Assembly: GCF_963259705.1 (NCBI RefSeq)
Contig: NC_081842.1
Location: forward strand, 178,811,849-178,875,848
Source: Myotis daubentonii
Lineage: Eukaryota > Chordata > Mammalia > Chiroptera > Vespertilionidae
DNA length: 64,000 nucleotides
Direction: 5' to 3'
In this document: positions 34,501-45,747 of the stretch, piece after piece
Position numbering within the stretch: the first letter of the stretch is position 1
How the letters are laid out: each line of letters begins with the position of its first letter
Notes under the pieces: generated by a model
Databases searched by the model: none
What the model was told of the DNA's origin: nothing
What the model saw: the letters and a program-made list of their open reading frames with translations, nothing else
Program-made: the position numbers and the translations under genes

Positions 34501-36897
34501 AAGACAGCGCCATTCTTCCCCCTCCTCGTGGTGTGAAATGCAAGGACCCAGGGTGCTGCCCGGGACCACAGGAGTTGCAATTGTCAGGCGGCCGTGCTTT
34601 CCGGGAAGACACCCGCTCCCCCCCCCCCCCCCCGCCCCCAGGCTTTCCTGCTGGTCTGCGGTTCCTGTTTCTCACCACCCCATCCTGTGCCTCCCCCTGC
34701 ATCCTGTGCCCCCTGGGGACTCCGCTTCCCGCCGTTGGAGGCGCCTGGGAGTCACGCCCTCTCTTTTACTCCTCACTCCTAGAGAAATAAAAGTTTTCCT
34801 GCTTGAACCTGCCAATGAGAAATAGGAAAATTCCTGTGCAAACTTCTACATAAGCTTGTCTACAACAATCACTTTAAAAAGAAACAACCTATTTAAGTAA
34901 CGTCACTCGCTTGTGTAAAGTGGAGCGAAATTGTTGTTAAGCCACGCGGGCCTCTGAGATTTTAGTCCCGGAAATGGCAAGACCGCATTTGGAGTTCAGG
35001 GCCCGGTCAGCCACAGTGGCGCTGACCAGTGCCCAGCCCTCCCTATGAGGGTTGGAGTGCATATCCGCATTCTCGGCCGCGAGGATTGGGGTGCACATCC
35101 GCGTTCTCGGCCGCGCGGAGGGAAGGGTGCAGTCTGACATTTGGAAGCTTAAAAACCGAGTCTGTTGCCTTCCAGTTTATTTTTTAAGCCTTCCATCCTG
35201 TGTGTACTTTGCTTGAATGATTATTTTAAAGTACATGCCCTATTTTTGCCAATCTGACAGCTGTTTCCATAGAAACCAGAGGAGAAAGAGTCATTTTCAG
35301 CGGAGTTGTTAAAACTGTCTTCCAGGCGTCAGCTGTGAGTGCCAGTGAGTGCTGCACTTGCTCCTTCTGAGATGGTACTTAAAGAATTAAGGGTCTGAAA
35401 TGTTCTTAGAGGCTAACAATCCAAATTGTTTAATTTTCTCACATCATTAATTTCGTAATCCTAGATGTCTGCCAGCGATGTTTGTTGACCTCCTTCAGTT
35501 CTTTGTAGTGGATGTGTCAGCCCTGATTTTTCTCTTCTGCTCTGTGTCGTCTAGTGAGGGGCTCTTTGAAAATGTATAGCCTTTGCTCCCATCCTTTCCC
35601 CTTTCTTAAGGATAAACCAAGGATTATGAACTATCAGGTACTATTGCTGTTCTGGGTGACACTTGATTGTCAGTGATGTAAATGGTAATTTTTTTTAAAA
35701 CTTAGATTCGTATAATCTTACACGTTCTGTGTCAGTAGAGGACTTTTTCGCAAAAGCCCTGCGAGATGAGCAGGGGTTTGCTTGGCCATGGGCAGAGCTG
35801 AGTAGTGTAAATAGATGTGTGTTGTCAAAGAGAGGATAGCTTTTCTTTTCTGAGAAGTGTAAGTACATCAGTGGGTCTGGAGCTCAGGAGCCTGTGAAGG
35901 AGAGGAGGGGAAGGTGCCTGGAGAAATAGTGGGAGGTCTGGTCTACCCTTTTGGAGGAGTTTATTGAAGCCAGTGGAAACCAATGGGAATTACAAAAACA
36001 GTTGCCTTTATTGGTTTGGAGGCTTACAGAAGTAATAATAGACGCTGTAAAAATTTAAACAGCATTGAAGTATATATGATGGAAATATTAAATCCCTTAC
36101 AGCCACCATCCTGCCACCCAAAATAACCACTATGAATAGTTTGGTGTATATTCCTTTAGATTTACTTATATTTGCATATGCTAACGTAGTGTAGCATTAC
36201 CATTTTTGCAAATTGGGTAGAGATTTTTTTTGGCTGTTATGTTTCCTGTGCTATTCCTAGCATTTAGAATGGCATATGGTATGGCATATAGTGTACTCCT
36301 AATGAACTATTTAATGAATGAGTGTAGAACTGATTCAGAGATCAAACACTGAATGGGGTCTGGCTATGTTTGTTCCGTCAAGGTGGTTAATTTTTTTTTT
36401 TTTAAGTTGGTTGCCAACATTTTTAAATTCATAACTTTCACATAGAGTCTGATTTCTGGCTTTCCTTGAGAATATTGGAACATTTGGCAACACAAAGCCC
36501 AAATTCCATTGTTCTTGTTGGATCTCCTTTAGATGGGCATGAATCTATTTACATCAGTATGGCTCTGTTGATATTCACCTTCACTGCCTAATGTCCAGGG
36601 TGTTCAAACCATTGTTTATTTATTCTGTCTGTATCTTTAGTTGTTTTAGGTGGGAGGGTACGTCTGGTCTCATGCCACCTTTACCCCAGTCAGAAGTGCC
36701 AGTGTTTTCCTGAAAGGAGTAAATTTGTATTTAAAAAACAACAACAACATCTTACAAGTTAGGCTTATAAGCATTACCTGCTTCTCCCACCCCCTCCCCA
36801 CCCCATTACTGTCAATTGATAAAACTTAACTACTGTTTTTATGTAATCCATTTCTTATCCCCCAAATAATTTAGCATTAAAATAAAAATAGGTGTCT
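34477..36897 (+). other. OMA1: OMA1 intron 1, first part
   Basis: Includes a C run (34620-34633). No repeats recognised apart from small A/T runs. Assumes exon 1 ends at 34476. Confidence 0.45.
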
Positions 36898-37085
36898 GCC
36901 CAGGCCGATGTGGCTCAGTTGGTTGGAGTGTCATCCCATACACTGAAAGGTTGCGGGTTCGATTTCCAGTCAGGGCACATTCCTAGGTGGTGGGTTCCAT
37001 CCCCGGTTGGGGTGTATAGGGGAAGGCAACTGATTGATGTTTGTCTCTCAATAACATGTCCTTGGTGAGGATTAAAAAGAAAAAT
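36898..37085 (+). repeat. Ves-related SINE, older form
   Basis: Sense: gatgtggctcagttggttgg (A box), ggttcgatttccagtcaggg (B box), then tgattgatgtttgtctctc. About 260 bp before OMA1 exon 2. Confidence 0.8.
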
Positions 37086-37343
37086 AGACTTCCTCCAAGT
37101 AAAAATAAAAAACGGAAAGAAGAAAAGTTTTGAAAGTACATGTTGAAGAATAAGAAAAAAAGTAAGCGAAGCCTCTTTGGTTTGTATTGCTCAAAGGCAC
37201 TGCTGTAGGGGTGAGAAAGCCCAGGTAATTAGTGTGAGATGTGTTAAAGGAAGGACTGACACCTATTTCCTAATGTGTTATGTTTCCAGTTTGGTAAATA
37301 CATATTTTCCAGAGATATTTATAGTGTTTTTTTTGGGTTCTAG

Positions 37344-37850
37344 ATAATCAAGCAAAAGAAAGATGAGCTTCCTCTATGGATTGCAGTCTGCTACTAGAAA
37401 CTGTGTTTCCTTCCGATTTAATTTACGGACCAACTGGAGAAAATGTAACACAACAGCTATAACCTCACTGGACTGTCATCAAGTACGAGTTAACCACATA
37501 GTAAATAATATTGAATGCAAACTGGGAGTAAATCGGTGTAATAGGGTGACTTCTCTGCCTGGAAACTCACATTTCTATAGAACTTTTAATAACAAAAGGG
37601 CAGGATACCTCTCGAGTCTTAAAAGCAAGGACAATAAGTGTACAGCATGGCGTGACTCTTTTCCAAGACAGAAACTGATAGAAGAAGTTGCAGTAGGTCC
37701 CGCTCTTTCAGTATTGCATCCTCTAAACTGCTTTCCCATAAGAGACATCAGGAGTTTCCACACTTCTCCACGGTGGCAAGCTGCTCCCATCCCTCTCTTG
37801 TGGATAATTCTTAAACCAGTGCAGAAACTACTTGCAATCATTGTTGGCAG
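37344..37850 (+). CDS. OMA1: OMA1 exon 2 (first coding exon), residues 1-163
   Basis: OMA1 is an M48-family zinc protease of the mitochondrial inner membrane. On stress or depolarisation it cleaves OPA1 and DELE1, and finally itself. This exon has an acceptor (ttctag, ending 37343), a start codon at 37363 and a donor gtaaaa at 37851. It holds 488 coding nt, so codon 163 (AG|G) is split over the intron. The N-terminus is rich in Arg, Asn and Ser and poor in acidic residues, as expected for a mitochondrial presequence. RSFHTS at 130-135 fits the R-x-F-x-x-S presequence cleavage pattern (inference). The part from residue 139 (QAAPIPLL...KPVQKLLAIIVGR) is well conserved with human OMA1, while the earlier part diverges much more. 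The start is the first ATG of the exon. Confidence 0.93.
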
Positions 37851-38215
37851 GTAAAATGCTTTAAAAAAAAATAAACTTTTGTATTAAAGGATATTGGTAA
37901 AACTACACTTTGAAGGAAAATTCATTAGATTTCCCTCCCATAGTTAGCTCAAAGTTAAGATTCAGTTTTGTTATGTAGGACTTAGTAATCTTGAAATAAT
38001 TTACTGCATATTATCTTTTAAAAGTTATTCTTACATATCTCATATAGACACTTTTTAAAAGATTGACCTTGTATATGTGACTGCAAAAAGAATCAGAAAT
38101 GTTGATTATAACTCATGGAGAAGAACGGTGCTTTACAAACATCCCATTTTTAGTGTATGGAATTTGAGGCAGTGGATCACGAAACTGAAGAATTTTGCTT
38201 ATTTAAGAATGAGCT

Positions 38216-38421
38216 TGCCTAGCCGGATTGGCTCAGTGGTTGAGTGGCACCTATGTACCAGGAGATCACAGTTTGATTCCCTGTCAGGGCATGTGCTGTG
38301 TTGCAGGCTCCATCCCCAGTAGTGGGCGTGCAGGAGGCAACTGGTCAATGATTCTCTTCATTGATGTTTCTCTCTTCTCTCCCTCTCCCTCTCTAAAATC
38401 AATAAAAATGTATTTTTAAAA
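38216..38421 (+). repeat. Ves-type SINE with 11-bp target duplication
   Basis: Sense SINE in OMA1 intron 2; duplication aagaatgagct at 38205-38215 and 38422-38432. Confidence 0.9.
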
Positions 38422-38983
38422 AAGAATGAGCTGTTACACCTAAAACTAATACAAGATAATATTGAATGTAAACTGTAAGTGAAAAATAAAATTTAAAGTT
38501 CTCTTAAGAAAATTAAAAAAATAAAGTGAAGGAGTTAATATTTTTTTAAAAAAAGAACAGAACAAAGAATGGGCTCACTCCTAGCCAAGTTAATTCTTAA
38601 ACCATTAATATTTACTTATTTTTTTCTATTCTATTTTTAACAAATCTTTATTATTTTCTCTTGGTAGCCCTTTATAATAATTAATATTTCTACAGCTAAA
38701 TGGCAGTACTTTATATTTGATTTAATTTGCTCTCCCCATAAGCCTGTTTTCTCTTATTTGGTTCCATGAAGATTGAAGAATGGTAAAGTTAAGCATTATC
38801 TCCATAAAGCTTTCTTATGTTTAATAACAGTGAACTTCCTTCTAGCCTTCTTACTTTCATACCAGCCCAATTTTGTTTTTATCAAAATTGAGAACTTGTA
38901 CCCTGTAATTTATTGTGTTCTTTATGATTTGGCATCAGCATGCGGAAAATAGACAGCTAGATTAGCTCTCAGTTTAACCACTG

Positions 38984-39425
38984 TCGAAGAAAACCAGAAC
39001 TCGGCCATAGTTAAAGCAGTAAAAACAGATTTTATTCTGGAGTATTGTAGTAGGGGAAAGGAGGCCTTGGTGTAGAACCAGAGCCAATTCTGAATACAGC
39101 ATGGCCAAATAGGAATTCATTTCTAGCTGAGGAGCAGGGGGCAGGGGTCGGCGGATGGAAAATTAGAGGCAACATTGGGAGTAAGGGGAGATTCTGCCTG
39201 AACAGACCTAACAGGATTCTTGCTGAAGGCAGGTGAGGGTGATCTGGTATCTCCTGGGGCTGGTGGAGGATGCAGCTCCCAGTTAGATTCAGGGGTGATC
39301 AGATATGGAGGATGGGGGATTCTGGCTAATATTGGGCCATGCAGTGTCTGAAAGTAAAGGCCTAGTTGAAGAGGAGTTCAGGAGACCCCGAGTTGCGTTT
39401 GCTGGAGGAAAGAATCCTTCCATCC
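38984..39425 (-). repeat. Possible LTR, antisense
   Basis: On the minus strand the sequence reads aataaaatctgtttttactg, a poly(A) signal arrangement typical of retroviral LTRs, with purine-rich flanks. No TG...CA ends or target duplication were confirmed. Confidence 0.3.
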
Positions 39426-39915
39426 TTTTAAATTATTTATTTTAACGTTTTTATTGTTGTGGTTATGACTGTAAATTTTCTTTTAGAATATGTTAAATTT
39501 AAACAAATAATGACAAGTCATGTAAAGTTTTAAATAGGAAATCAGTATACTTCATAGGTTGGTTTAATCTTTTCAGGTTGAAACTTTAGACTAAATTTTA
39601 GAGGCATTTTCGGCGTGACAACAAAATTAAGATAATTTAAAGAAGTTATTTTATAAAATAATTTTTTGTCAAGAGAATGATGTGTATGTTTTAAATTTTT
39701 GTTGTGCTTTTGCAGATGAACTCGCAAGGAAAACATTTTTGTACCCGTCTTGGAAACATTGCTTGTTGTCAGAATGTCTCTGGGCTCTGATAAGCAGCAG
39801 GGAGTGTTGTTGCTGGGTAGAAATGGGAGCTCCTCAGGTGTTACCTATAAAATCTCCGATTTCCTTCTTTTCTTTGCTTGTGCTCTTATTACCTGTCCTT
39901 TGTCATGTTCTAGGA

Positions 39916-40132
39916 CAGCGGTTCTCAACCTGTGGGTCGCGACCCTTTTGGCGGTCGAACGACCCTTTCACAGGGGTCGCCTAAGACCATCCTGCATATC
40001 AGATATTTACATTACGATTCATAACAGTAGCAACATTACAGTTATGAAGTAGCAACGAAAATAATTTTATGGTTGGGGGTCACCACAACATGAGGAACTG
40101 TATTTAAAGGGCCAGAAGGTTGAGAACCACTG
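39916..40132 (+). mobile_element. SPIN-type hAT element, copy 3 (217 bp)
   Basis: In OMA1 intron 2. Ends cagcggttctcaacc and ggttgagaaccactg. 8-bp flanks ttctagga / ttctaggg match at 7 of 8. The interior matches copy 2 closely. Confidence 0.93.
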
Positions 40133-40279
40133 TTCTAGGGGATGGAGTTTCTGCTACTGAGCAATACTTACCTCTCAAATCAGTGCTGGAGCACTGGCAG
40201 CTTATGCTGGGGGTCTGATGAGCAGTGGGGAGAATGGTGGTTCAAGGTAGAGATGTTTATGTGGGCAGTCCATTCCCTA

Positions 40280-40500
40280 TGACGTGGTCAAGGGCTCAGA
40301 CTCTGGAATCACATTGCTTCATTGTTTGGTTTTCCTCTTATCACCTCTACGACCTAGGACAAATTGCTTAACTTCCCTCTGTCTCCATTTTCTCTCCTGT
40401 AATGGTTCTTATGAAGGTTGAATGAGATGACATCTGTATGATGATTAGAAGAGCACATTATATGTGGTCAGCAGTCAGTCAGTGTTAACTAGTGGTAGTT
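40280..40500 (+). repeat. MIR SINE
   Basis: acctaggacaaattgcttaa, ttccctctgtctccattttc and gttgaatgagatgacatctg in MIR order. Confidence 0.65.
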
Positions 40501-40758
40501 GTAGTAATAAACCCCCTCATTTAACGTTTACTTTTAAAATAACTGAAGAAAGTTAAAATGAACATTAGACTTTTTAACTATTGCTCTATATAGTTTTTTC
40601 ATTTAGCTAAGAATTTTATAAATTTAAAAAAAAACATTTATACCGAGAAATATCATAAATTCAAGTATTTGATGACAAAATTCTAGCAATAAGCATTTAG
40701 TTTTGGTGATATGTGCTGATACTATTATCAGAACCTTGACTTTTTCTTTTCCATCTAG

Positions 40759-40987
40759 GGGCATAAGGAAATGGTGGCACGCACTTCCTCCCAACAAGAA
40801 GGAACACTTTAAAGAAAGTGTAAGGGAGAACAAATGGAAGTTACTGCTGGGGTTGAGTACTTTTGGATTTCTCTTCGTAGTGTTTTATTTCACTCACCTG
40901 GAAGTGAGTCCAATCACAGGAAGGACCAAGCTACTGCTGTTGGGGAAAGAGCATTTCAGTCTTTTAGCAGAACTGGAATATGAAGCA
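40759..40987 (+). CDS. OMA1: OMA1 exon 3, residues 163-239 (membrane segment)
   Basis: The acceptor ccatctag ends at 40758 and the donor gtaagt starts at 40988; 229 nt complete codon 163 and end in phase 0. It encodes [14 protein letters not shown], a hydrophobic inner-membrane helix (about 191-207, [17 protein letters not shown]) and the conserved [19 protein letters not shown] segment leading into the protease domain. The reading frame joins exon 2 and exon 4 exactly. Confidence 0.95.
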
Positions 40988-42185
40988 GTAAGTAGTAAGG
41001 ATTGTTTTTAATTAATTGCTTAATATAATACTGAAAGCAGGAAAGGTTCTCAAATATTTATTGTAGACTTTGATAGGAAATTAGCATCTTACCCTCCCCC
41101 CCCCTCGCCCCTGACCCCCAGCAAAGGCTCAGACCTTTCATATTTAGTATTCCTACTGACTATCTTGCTTTCCTCCCATTCACCCAGCTAAGTCCTTTTT
41201 ATCACAGGTCAGCTTAAATGCCACTTTCTCTGGAGAGCTTTCCTTCATTATCCAAACTGGGTTAGGCAGGGGCTACAGTGGGCTCAAGGGGGTCGGTCTC
41301 CTTCATATCGACTGACTTAGGAATCAGCGCCTTTGCAGTTGTGCCCAGTGCTTGGGGTTATTTCTCCTACTTTATTTTTTCTTTGCATATGATACTTTTC
41401 CTTGAAAGCACTTATCACATGGGTAACATAATTATTGACACGATTATTTACTTGCTGATTTGTCTTCCTTAGAGTAAGCTCCATGGGGGCAGAGACCCTA
41501 TCTGTTTTGTTTATGATTTTCTCTAGTACATTGCACAAAGCAGTGCCTAGTATCTATTTAGGTCTATCGTCTTGATTTTTTGTACCTTGAAAGTAAAGTA
41601 GAATAAAAGGTTTTTGATTTCTTTTGTAATAACAGTTTTGACAATTTATGATCTTTTTTGAACGCAAACTAAAGTTGGAATTTCGAAGCCGTGGCTACTT
41701 AGGGAGTATAACTCAGGTGGCTAACCATTTTGCACTACTAGTGAGCTCTGAAGGGCAGATCATCTTTCTGTCGCCAGTGCATAGCAGTACATCATGTGTG
41801 CTCAATCCGTGTTCACGTCTCACAGCCCCCCTGGATAGCTCTGTCAGGGTTAGAACTTTATCTCTTTTGTTCCAACTGAGTTTCCGAGTTTGCCAGTGGA
41901 AAGGTATCATTAAAAAGAGAAATAACTATGTTTTTTTCACTGGAACATCCTTCCTAGTAGAATTTATACAGAGATTTGAGATGTTTCTTAGAATATAATC
42001 CAGTCAGAGGCAAATTTGAGGAAAGTGTTTGGGAAATACTGACATGGGCCAGCTTCTACCATTCACATTACCAAGAAGCTTTAAAAAATGATACACATGT
42101 ACATACATATATTTTCTTCTTTATTTCTTATTTTTTAATCTACAAATTTAATACCTCCTTGGTACGAAAATTCAAACACATGTTC

Positions 42186-42460
42186 TTAGAGGGCTGTTAC
42201 TAAGTACTGTAATTGCAGTAGTTTTTCCTTATTCGTGGTTCCTTTTCTTTTTAGCCTCCACTCTGATTTTATTAACAGTTTTGGGTTTACAACACTTGGT
42301 AGGGTAAGCATTCCCCACGCAGACAGAATATCTTTTCCCATCAAACATTCAGGTAAAGGAGACAAGTTATTTGCATAAGCCTGTTTAAGCATTCCAGCTT
42401 TCATAATCCCATCAGCCCTTCCATTGGGAGAAAAACCTTTATGTTCTCTCAGTCTGATGG
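42186..42460 (-). pseudogene. Endogenous retrovirus protease remnant in OMA1 intron 3
   Basis: The minus strand keeps a frame of about 90 codons whose middle part (PECLMGKDIL, W near the end) resembles the C-terminal region of a retroviral aspartyl protease running toward the polymerase. The ATG-initiated part is 42186-42404, but the frame is open for some 18 codons upstream. The neighbouring 42460-42890 looks related but has stops in all frames. No LTRs, gag or env were found nearby. It is an old, dead fragment; class undecided. Confidence 0.45.
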
Positions 42461-43158
42461 TAGCTCACATCAGGGCTTCACCAATGGATTTTGGTACCCC
42501 CGTTTGTGGGGCTCCATGTCAAGGAGTCCAGAAACTTCTCTATTCCTGACCCTTTTACCCACTCTGATGTAAAGGCTTTGGGTTCCCAGTGAGGGGTTGA
42601 GTCAAGGGACCCAGGTTTTTTTTGTCAGTCTTCATCTTGTTTCATCTCCCTAACTATTGCTTGAAGGAATTACAGGTCAGATTTCTCATTATAATCTTTG
42701 AATCTTGGCTTTCAAAATGTCTCCAAACAGGATAAATAAAGTAGACTTGCTTGGGGCCCTTTAATTCTGGGAGTTCAGTGGGGGTCGTTTTGGCCTGCTT
42801 CACCTTGGGTAGTTCTGTATTAAAACCTTCGCTTGAACCCTATCAGTGTCTGTTTTTTTCATACCTAACCACTCAGCATAATATAGAGAAAATGATATGC
42901 CCAGTAGTTCTAAAAATTTTAGTAATTTCTTTTCAATCTGTGTGAATAAAACACTTAAAATTAATGAAATGTGGGATTTTTTTTTTTGTAGAGGCTTAAC
43001 TTTCTTATTAAGTATAAGGTGTTTTTATATTCAGGAGGTTCTGAAAATAATTTTCTTTTGTATTTTCCTTTCTTTTATGAAATCTTTATGTTCTCTAGGC
43101 AATATTTTGTTTTCTAAAATACTTAATAGAAATAATACGTAAGCATTTTATTTACTTA

Positions 43159-43909
43159 CTAGAGGCCCAGTGCACGAAATTCGTGCATAAGCGGGGGCTG
43201 GGGGGGGGTCCCCTCAGCCCGGCCTGCACCCTCTCCAATCCAGGACCCCTTGGGGGATGTCCAACAGCCTCTCGCAGTCCGGGACCACTGGCTCCTAACC
43301 ACTCGCCTGCCTGCCTGATCGCCCCTAACCGCCTCTGCCTGCCTGCCTGTTTGCCCCTAACTGCTCCCCTGCTGGCCTGATCGCCCCTAATTGCCTCTGT
43401 GTCGCCCCGCACTCAGGACCCAGGATTCCCTCCTCTGGCTGGTCGCAGGCACCCGGGACCTGGGCTTCCCTCCCTCTGGCCGACCACAAGTACCCAGGCC
43501 CCGGGCTGGCTTCACCCGGGTCAGCCACAGCTGCAGGGGACCATGGGCAGGCGGCTTCGTCTTGGCTGCCACAGCTGCAGGTGCTGGCACCTGGGACTGC
43601 GGGGTGGGTGGCTTGTCCCTCTCCCAGGCTGCAGGTGCAGGTGCAGCCATTGGCGCCCAGGATCGTGGGGTGGGTGTTTTGTCCCTCTCCCGGGCCATAG
43701 CCCCAGCCGCTGGTGCCCGGGACCACGGGGCAGATGGCTTGCCCCTCTACTGGGGTGCAGGGGCAGCTGCTGGCGCCCGGGACCACGGGGCGGGTGGCTT
43801 GTCCCTCTCCTGGGCCGCAGCCTGGCTCCCCATTCCTCTCTCCCCAGTGCTGAGTGTCTGAGCAGTGATGGTGTGACTCATTTGCATATTAGCTCTTTAT
43901 TATATAGGA
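43159..43909 (-). mobile_element. Helibat-type Helitron, 751 bp, with minisatellite
   Basis: Left end ctagaggcccagtgcacgaa with perfect palindrome tgcacgaaattcgtgca; right end tttattatatagga. Host A at 43158 and T at 43910. The middle has about four copies of a 60-bp GC-rich unit (ending ggcttgtccctctcc) at 43590-43810. Open frames in it are repeat-derived. Confidence 0.92.
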
Positions 43910-43914
43910 TAGGC

Positions 43915-44125
43915 CAATGGTTGGTAAACTGCGGCTCGGGAGCCACATGCGGCTCTTTGGCCCCTTGAGTGTGGCTCTTCCACAAAATACCGACTTCTGT
44001 GCATGGGTCACGAAGTTTCAATCGCACTGTACATGCACGCCCGCATGTGGTATTTTGTGGAAGAGCCATACTCAAGGGGTCAAAGAGCCGCATGTGGCTC
44101 GCGAGCCACAGTTTGCTGACGACTG
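43915..44125. mobile_element. Fold-back hAT element, 211 bp
   Basis: Related to the 539-bp element but both halves derive from its 5' end in opposite directions, giving inverted arms of about 78 bp. Perfect duplication ggataggc at 43907-43914 and 44126-44133; it includes the terminal GGA of the adjacent Helitron. Confidence 0.92.
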
Positions 44126-44399
44126 GGATAGGCTCATAGAAAAGATGAGTGAAGATTTTATTTGAACTAATTTATGAGAAAAATTTTAGTTACTAGAATT
44201 TATTCAATTTGTGAGAAACCACATTGCCTTTGCAAGAAAATTCAAATTTGAGAAATTTGAGTGTTTAATATATGCGAATATTTACATAATTAAAAATTAA
44301 AATGTTAGACAATAAGTAACCATATAACTCTCATGAAGCACTATAAATATTTTGTCAAGCTAAAACTCTTAAAGACAAATTTTCTTTCTAATCTTTCAG

Positions 44400-44573
44400 T
44401 ACATGGAAGAATTTAAAAATGATATGCTAACTGAGAAAGATGCCCAGTACCTGAACATTAAAGAAGTGTTTTATCATTTAATTGAATGCAATAAAGATAT
44501 CCCAGGGATCTCCGAGATCAAGTGGATCATTCATGTGGTTGATTCCCCAGATATAAATGCCTTTGTGCTTCCG
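44400..44573 (+). CDS. OMA1: OMA1 exon 4, residues 240-297
   Basis: The acceptor tctttcag ends at 44399 and the donor gtaagt starts at 44574; 174 nt, phase 0 at both ends. It encodes the start of the M48 protease domain ([17 protein letters not shown], then [16 protein letters not shown]). The DSPxINAFVLP strand directly precedes the catalytic helix in this family. Confidence 0.95.
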
Positions 44574-44674
44574 GTAAGTAAATGTTCTCAAGCCTAATTT
44601 TTAATTGTTAAATTCAACTTTCTTGTTTTTTTAAAGGTGTTCTAATTGCTTATATTATTTTCTTTATGGTGCAG

Positions 44675-44782
44675 AATGGACATGTGTTTGTCTTCACTGG
44701 GCTTTTCAATGCTGTGGCTAATGTGCACCAACTTGCCTTCATTCTGGGCCATGAAATAGCACATGCAGTACTTGAGCATGCT
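44675..44782 (+). CDS. OMA1: OMA1 exon 5, residues 298-333 with HEIAH zinc site
   Basis: The acceptor ggtgcag ends at 44674 and the donor gtaagt starts at 44783; 108 nt, phase 0. It encodes [11 protein letters not shown] and the metalloprotease motif HEIAH (H323, E324, H327): two zinc ligands and the catalytic glutamate. The next residues read AVLEHA, where human OMA1 has Gly in place of E331. The active-site residues are intact. Confidence 0.96.
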
Positions 44783-45274
44783 GTAAGTACCTAAAGTGAG
44801 TGCTCCGTTGTTGAAATACTGTAGTTAGCAAGTGGAATCTTTTAAAGAGCTGAATCTTTTCAGTTTTCTTTTTTTTTCTTTCTCTTTCTTTTGGATGGAA
44901 TTTTAGTTTTCAGTTATTGTCTTATTCTGTTACCTGAAAAAATATGATTGTCTAATTTGGGGAGTTTTTATGGTCTTTAGTATTTGATATTGAATAATTA
45001 GTGTTTCTCTTAAGTACTGTTTTTATCACCTGTCTCTTTTACTAAGAAGTAATTATTCTCAACCTCTAATTATTTCAAATTAGGTTTAAAATTTTTTATA
45101 ATTATTAACATACTGGTAATCTAGTCAGAAAATTAATTGTAGGAAAGTGATATTACTATTTAAGTGGGTAAATTGGTTTTCTTGCTTTTTTATTCATTCT
45201 CTGAGGATAGCTTAGAGCATCTTTGAAAATGTCTAGAAAGATATGCCATATATAATTAATGTAGAGAAATAATA

Positions 45275-45490
45275 ATGATACCTTGCCATTTTACAGTTTA
45301 TTGAGCTTTTTAACACGTACCTTCTCATTCATAATTTTAATGCCATCCTCATGAGGTATGTATTTAATATCCCATATTGTCTATGAGGAAACCAATGTTT
45401 AAAAAGGCTCCAAGTAACATCACTGATGTGACAAAGTGGAAGAATTGGGACTTTAACCCAGGTCTTCTGTTTGCAAGTCCATTGTTGCTC
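45275..45490 (-). repeat. MIR SINE
   Basis: Reverse MIR: ataccttgccattttacagt, taatgccatcctcatgaggt, gggactttaacccaggtct. Confidence 0.6.
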
Positions 45491-45527
45491 CCTTTTACCA
45501 CAGTTACCTGGTTGTTGGCAGCACTTT

Positions 45528-45747
45528 TTTTTAAAAAATATATTTTATTGATTTTTTACAGAGAGGAAGGGGGAGAGATAGAGAGCTAGAAACATCGATG
45601 AGAGAGAAACATCGATCAGCTGCCTCCTGCACATCTCCCACTGGGGACATACCTGCAACCAAGGCACATGCCCTTTTCCGGAATCGAACCCGGGACCCCT
45701 CAGTCCACAGGCCAACGCTCCATCCACTGAGCCAAACCAGTTTCGGC
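45528..45747 (-). repeat. Ves SINE with target duplication
   Basis: Young subtype (tatattttattgatttttta tail). Duplication cagcacttt at 45519-45527 and 45748-45756. Confidence 0.92.

Noticed and set aside
33930..34702. Long antisense open frames in the OMA1 CpG island
   Set aside because: High GC lowers stop frequency; proline/arginine-rich composition and no recognisable domain.
43325..43968. Open frames of 150-190 codons on both strands
   Set aside because: Lie within a GC-rich Helitron and its minisatellite.
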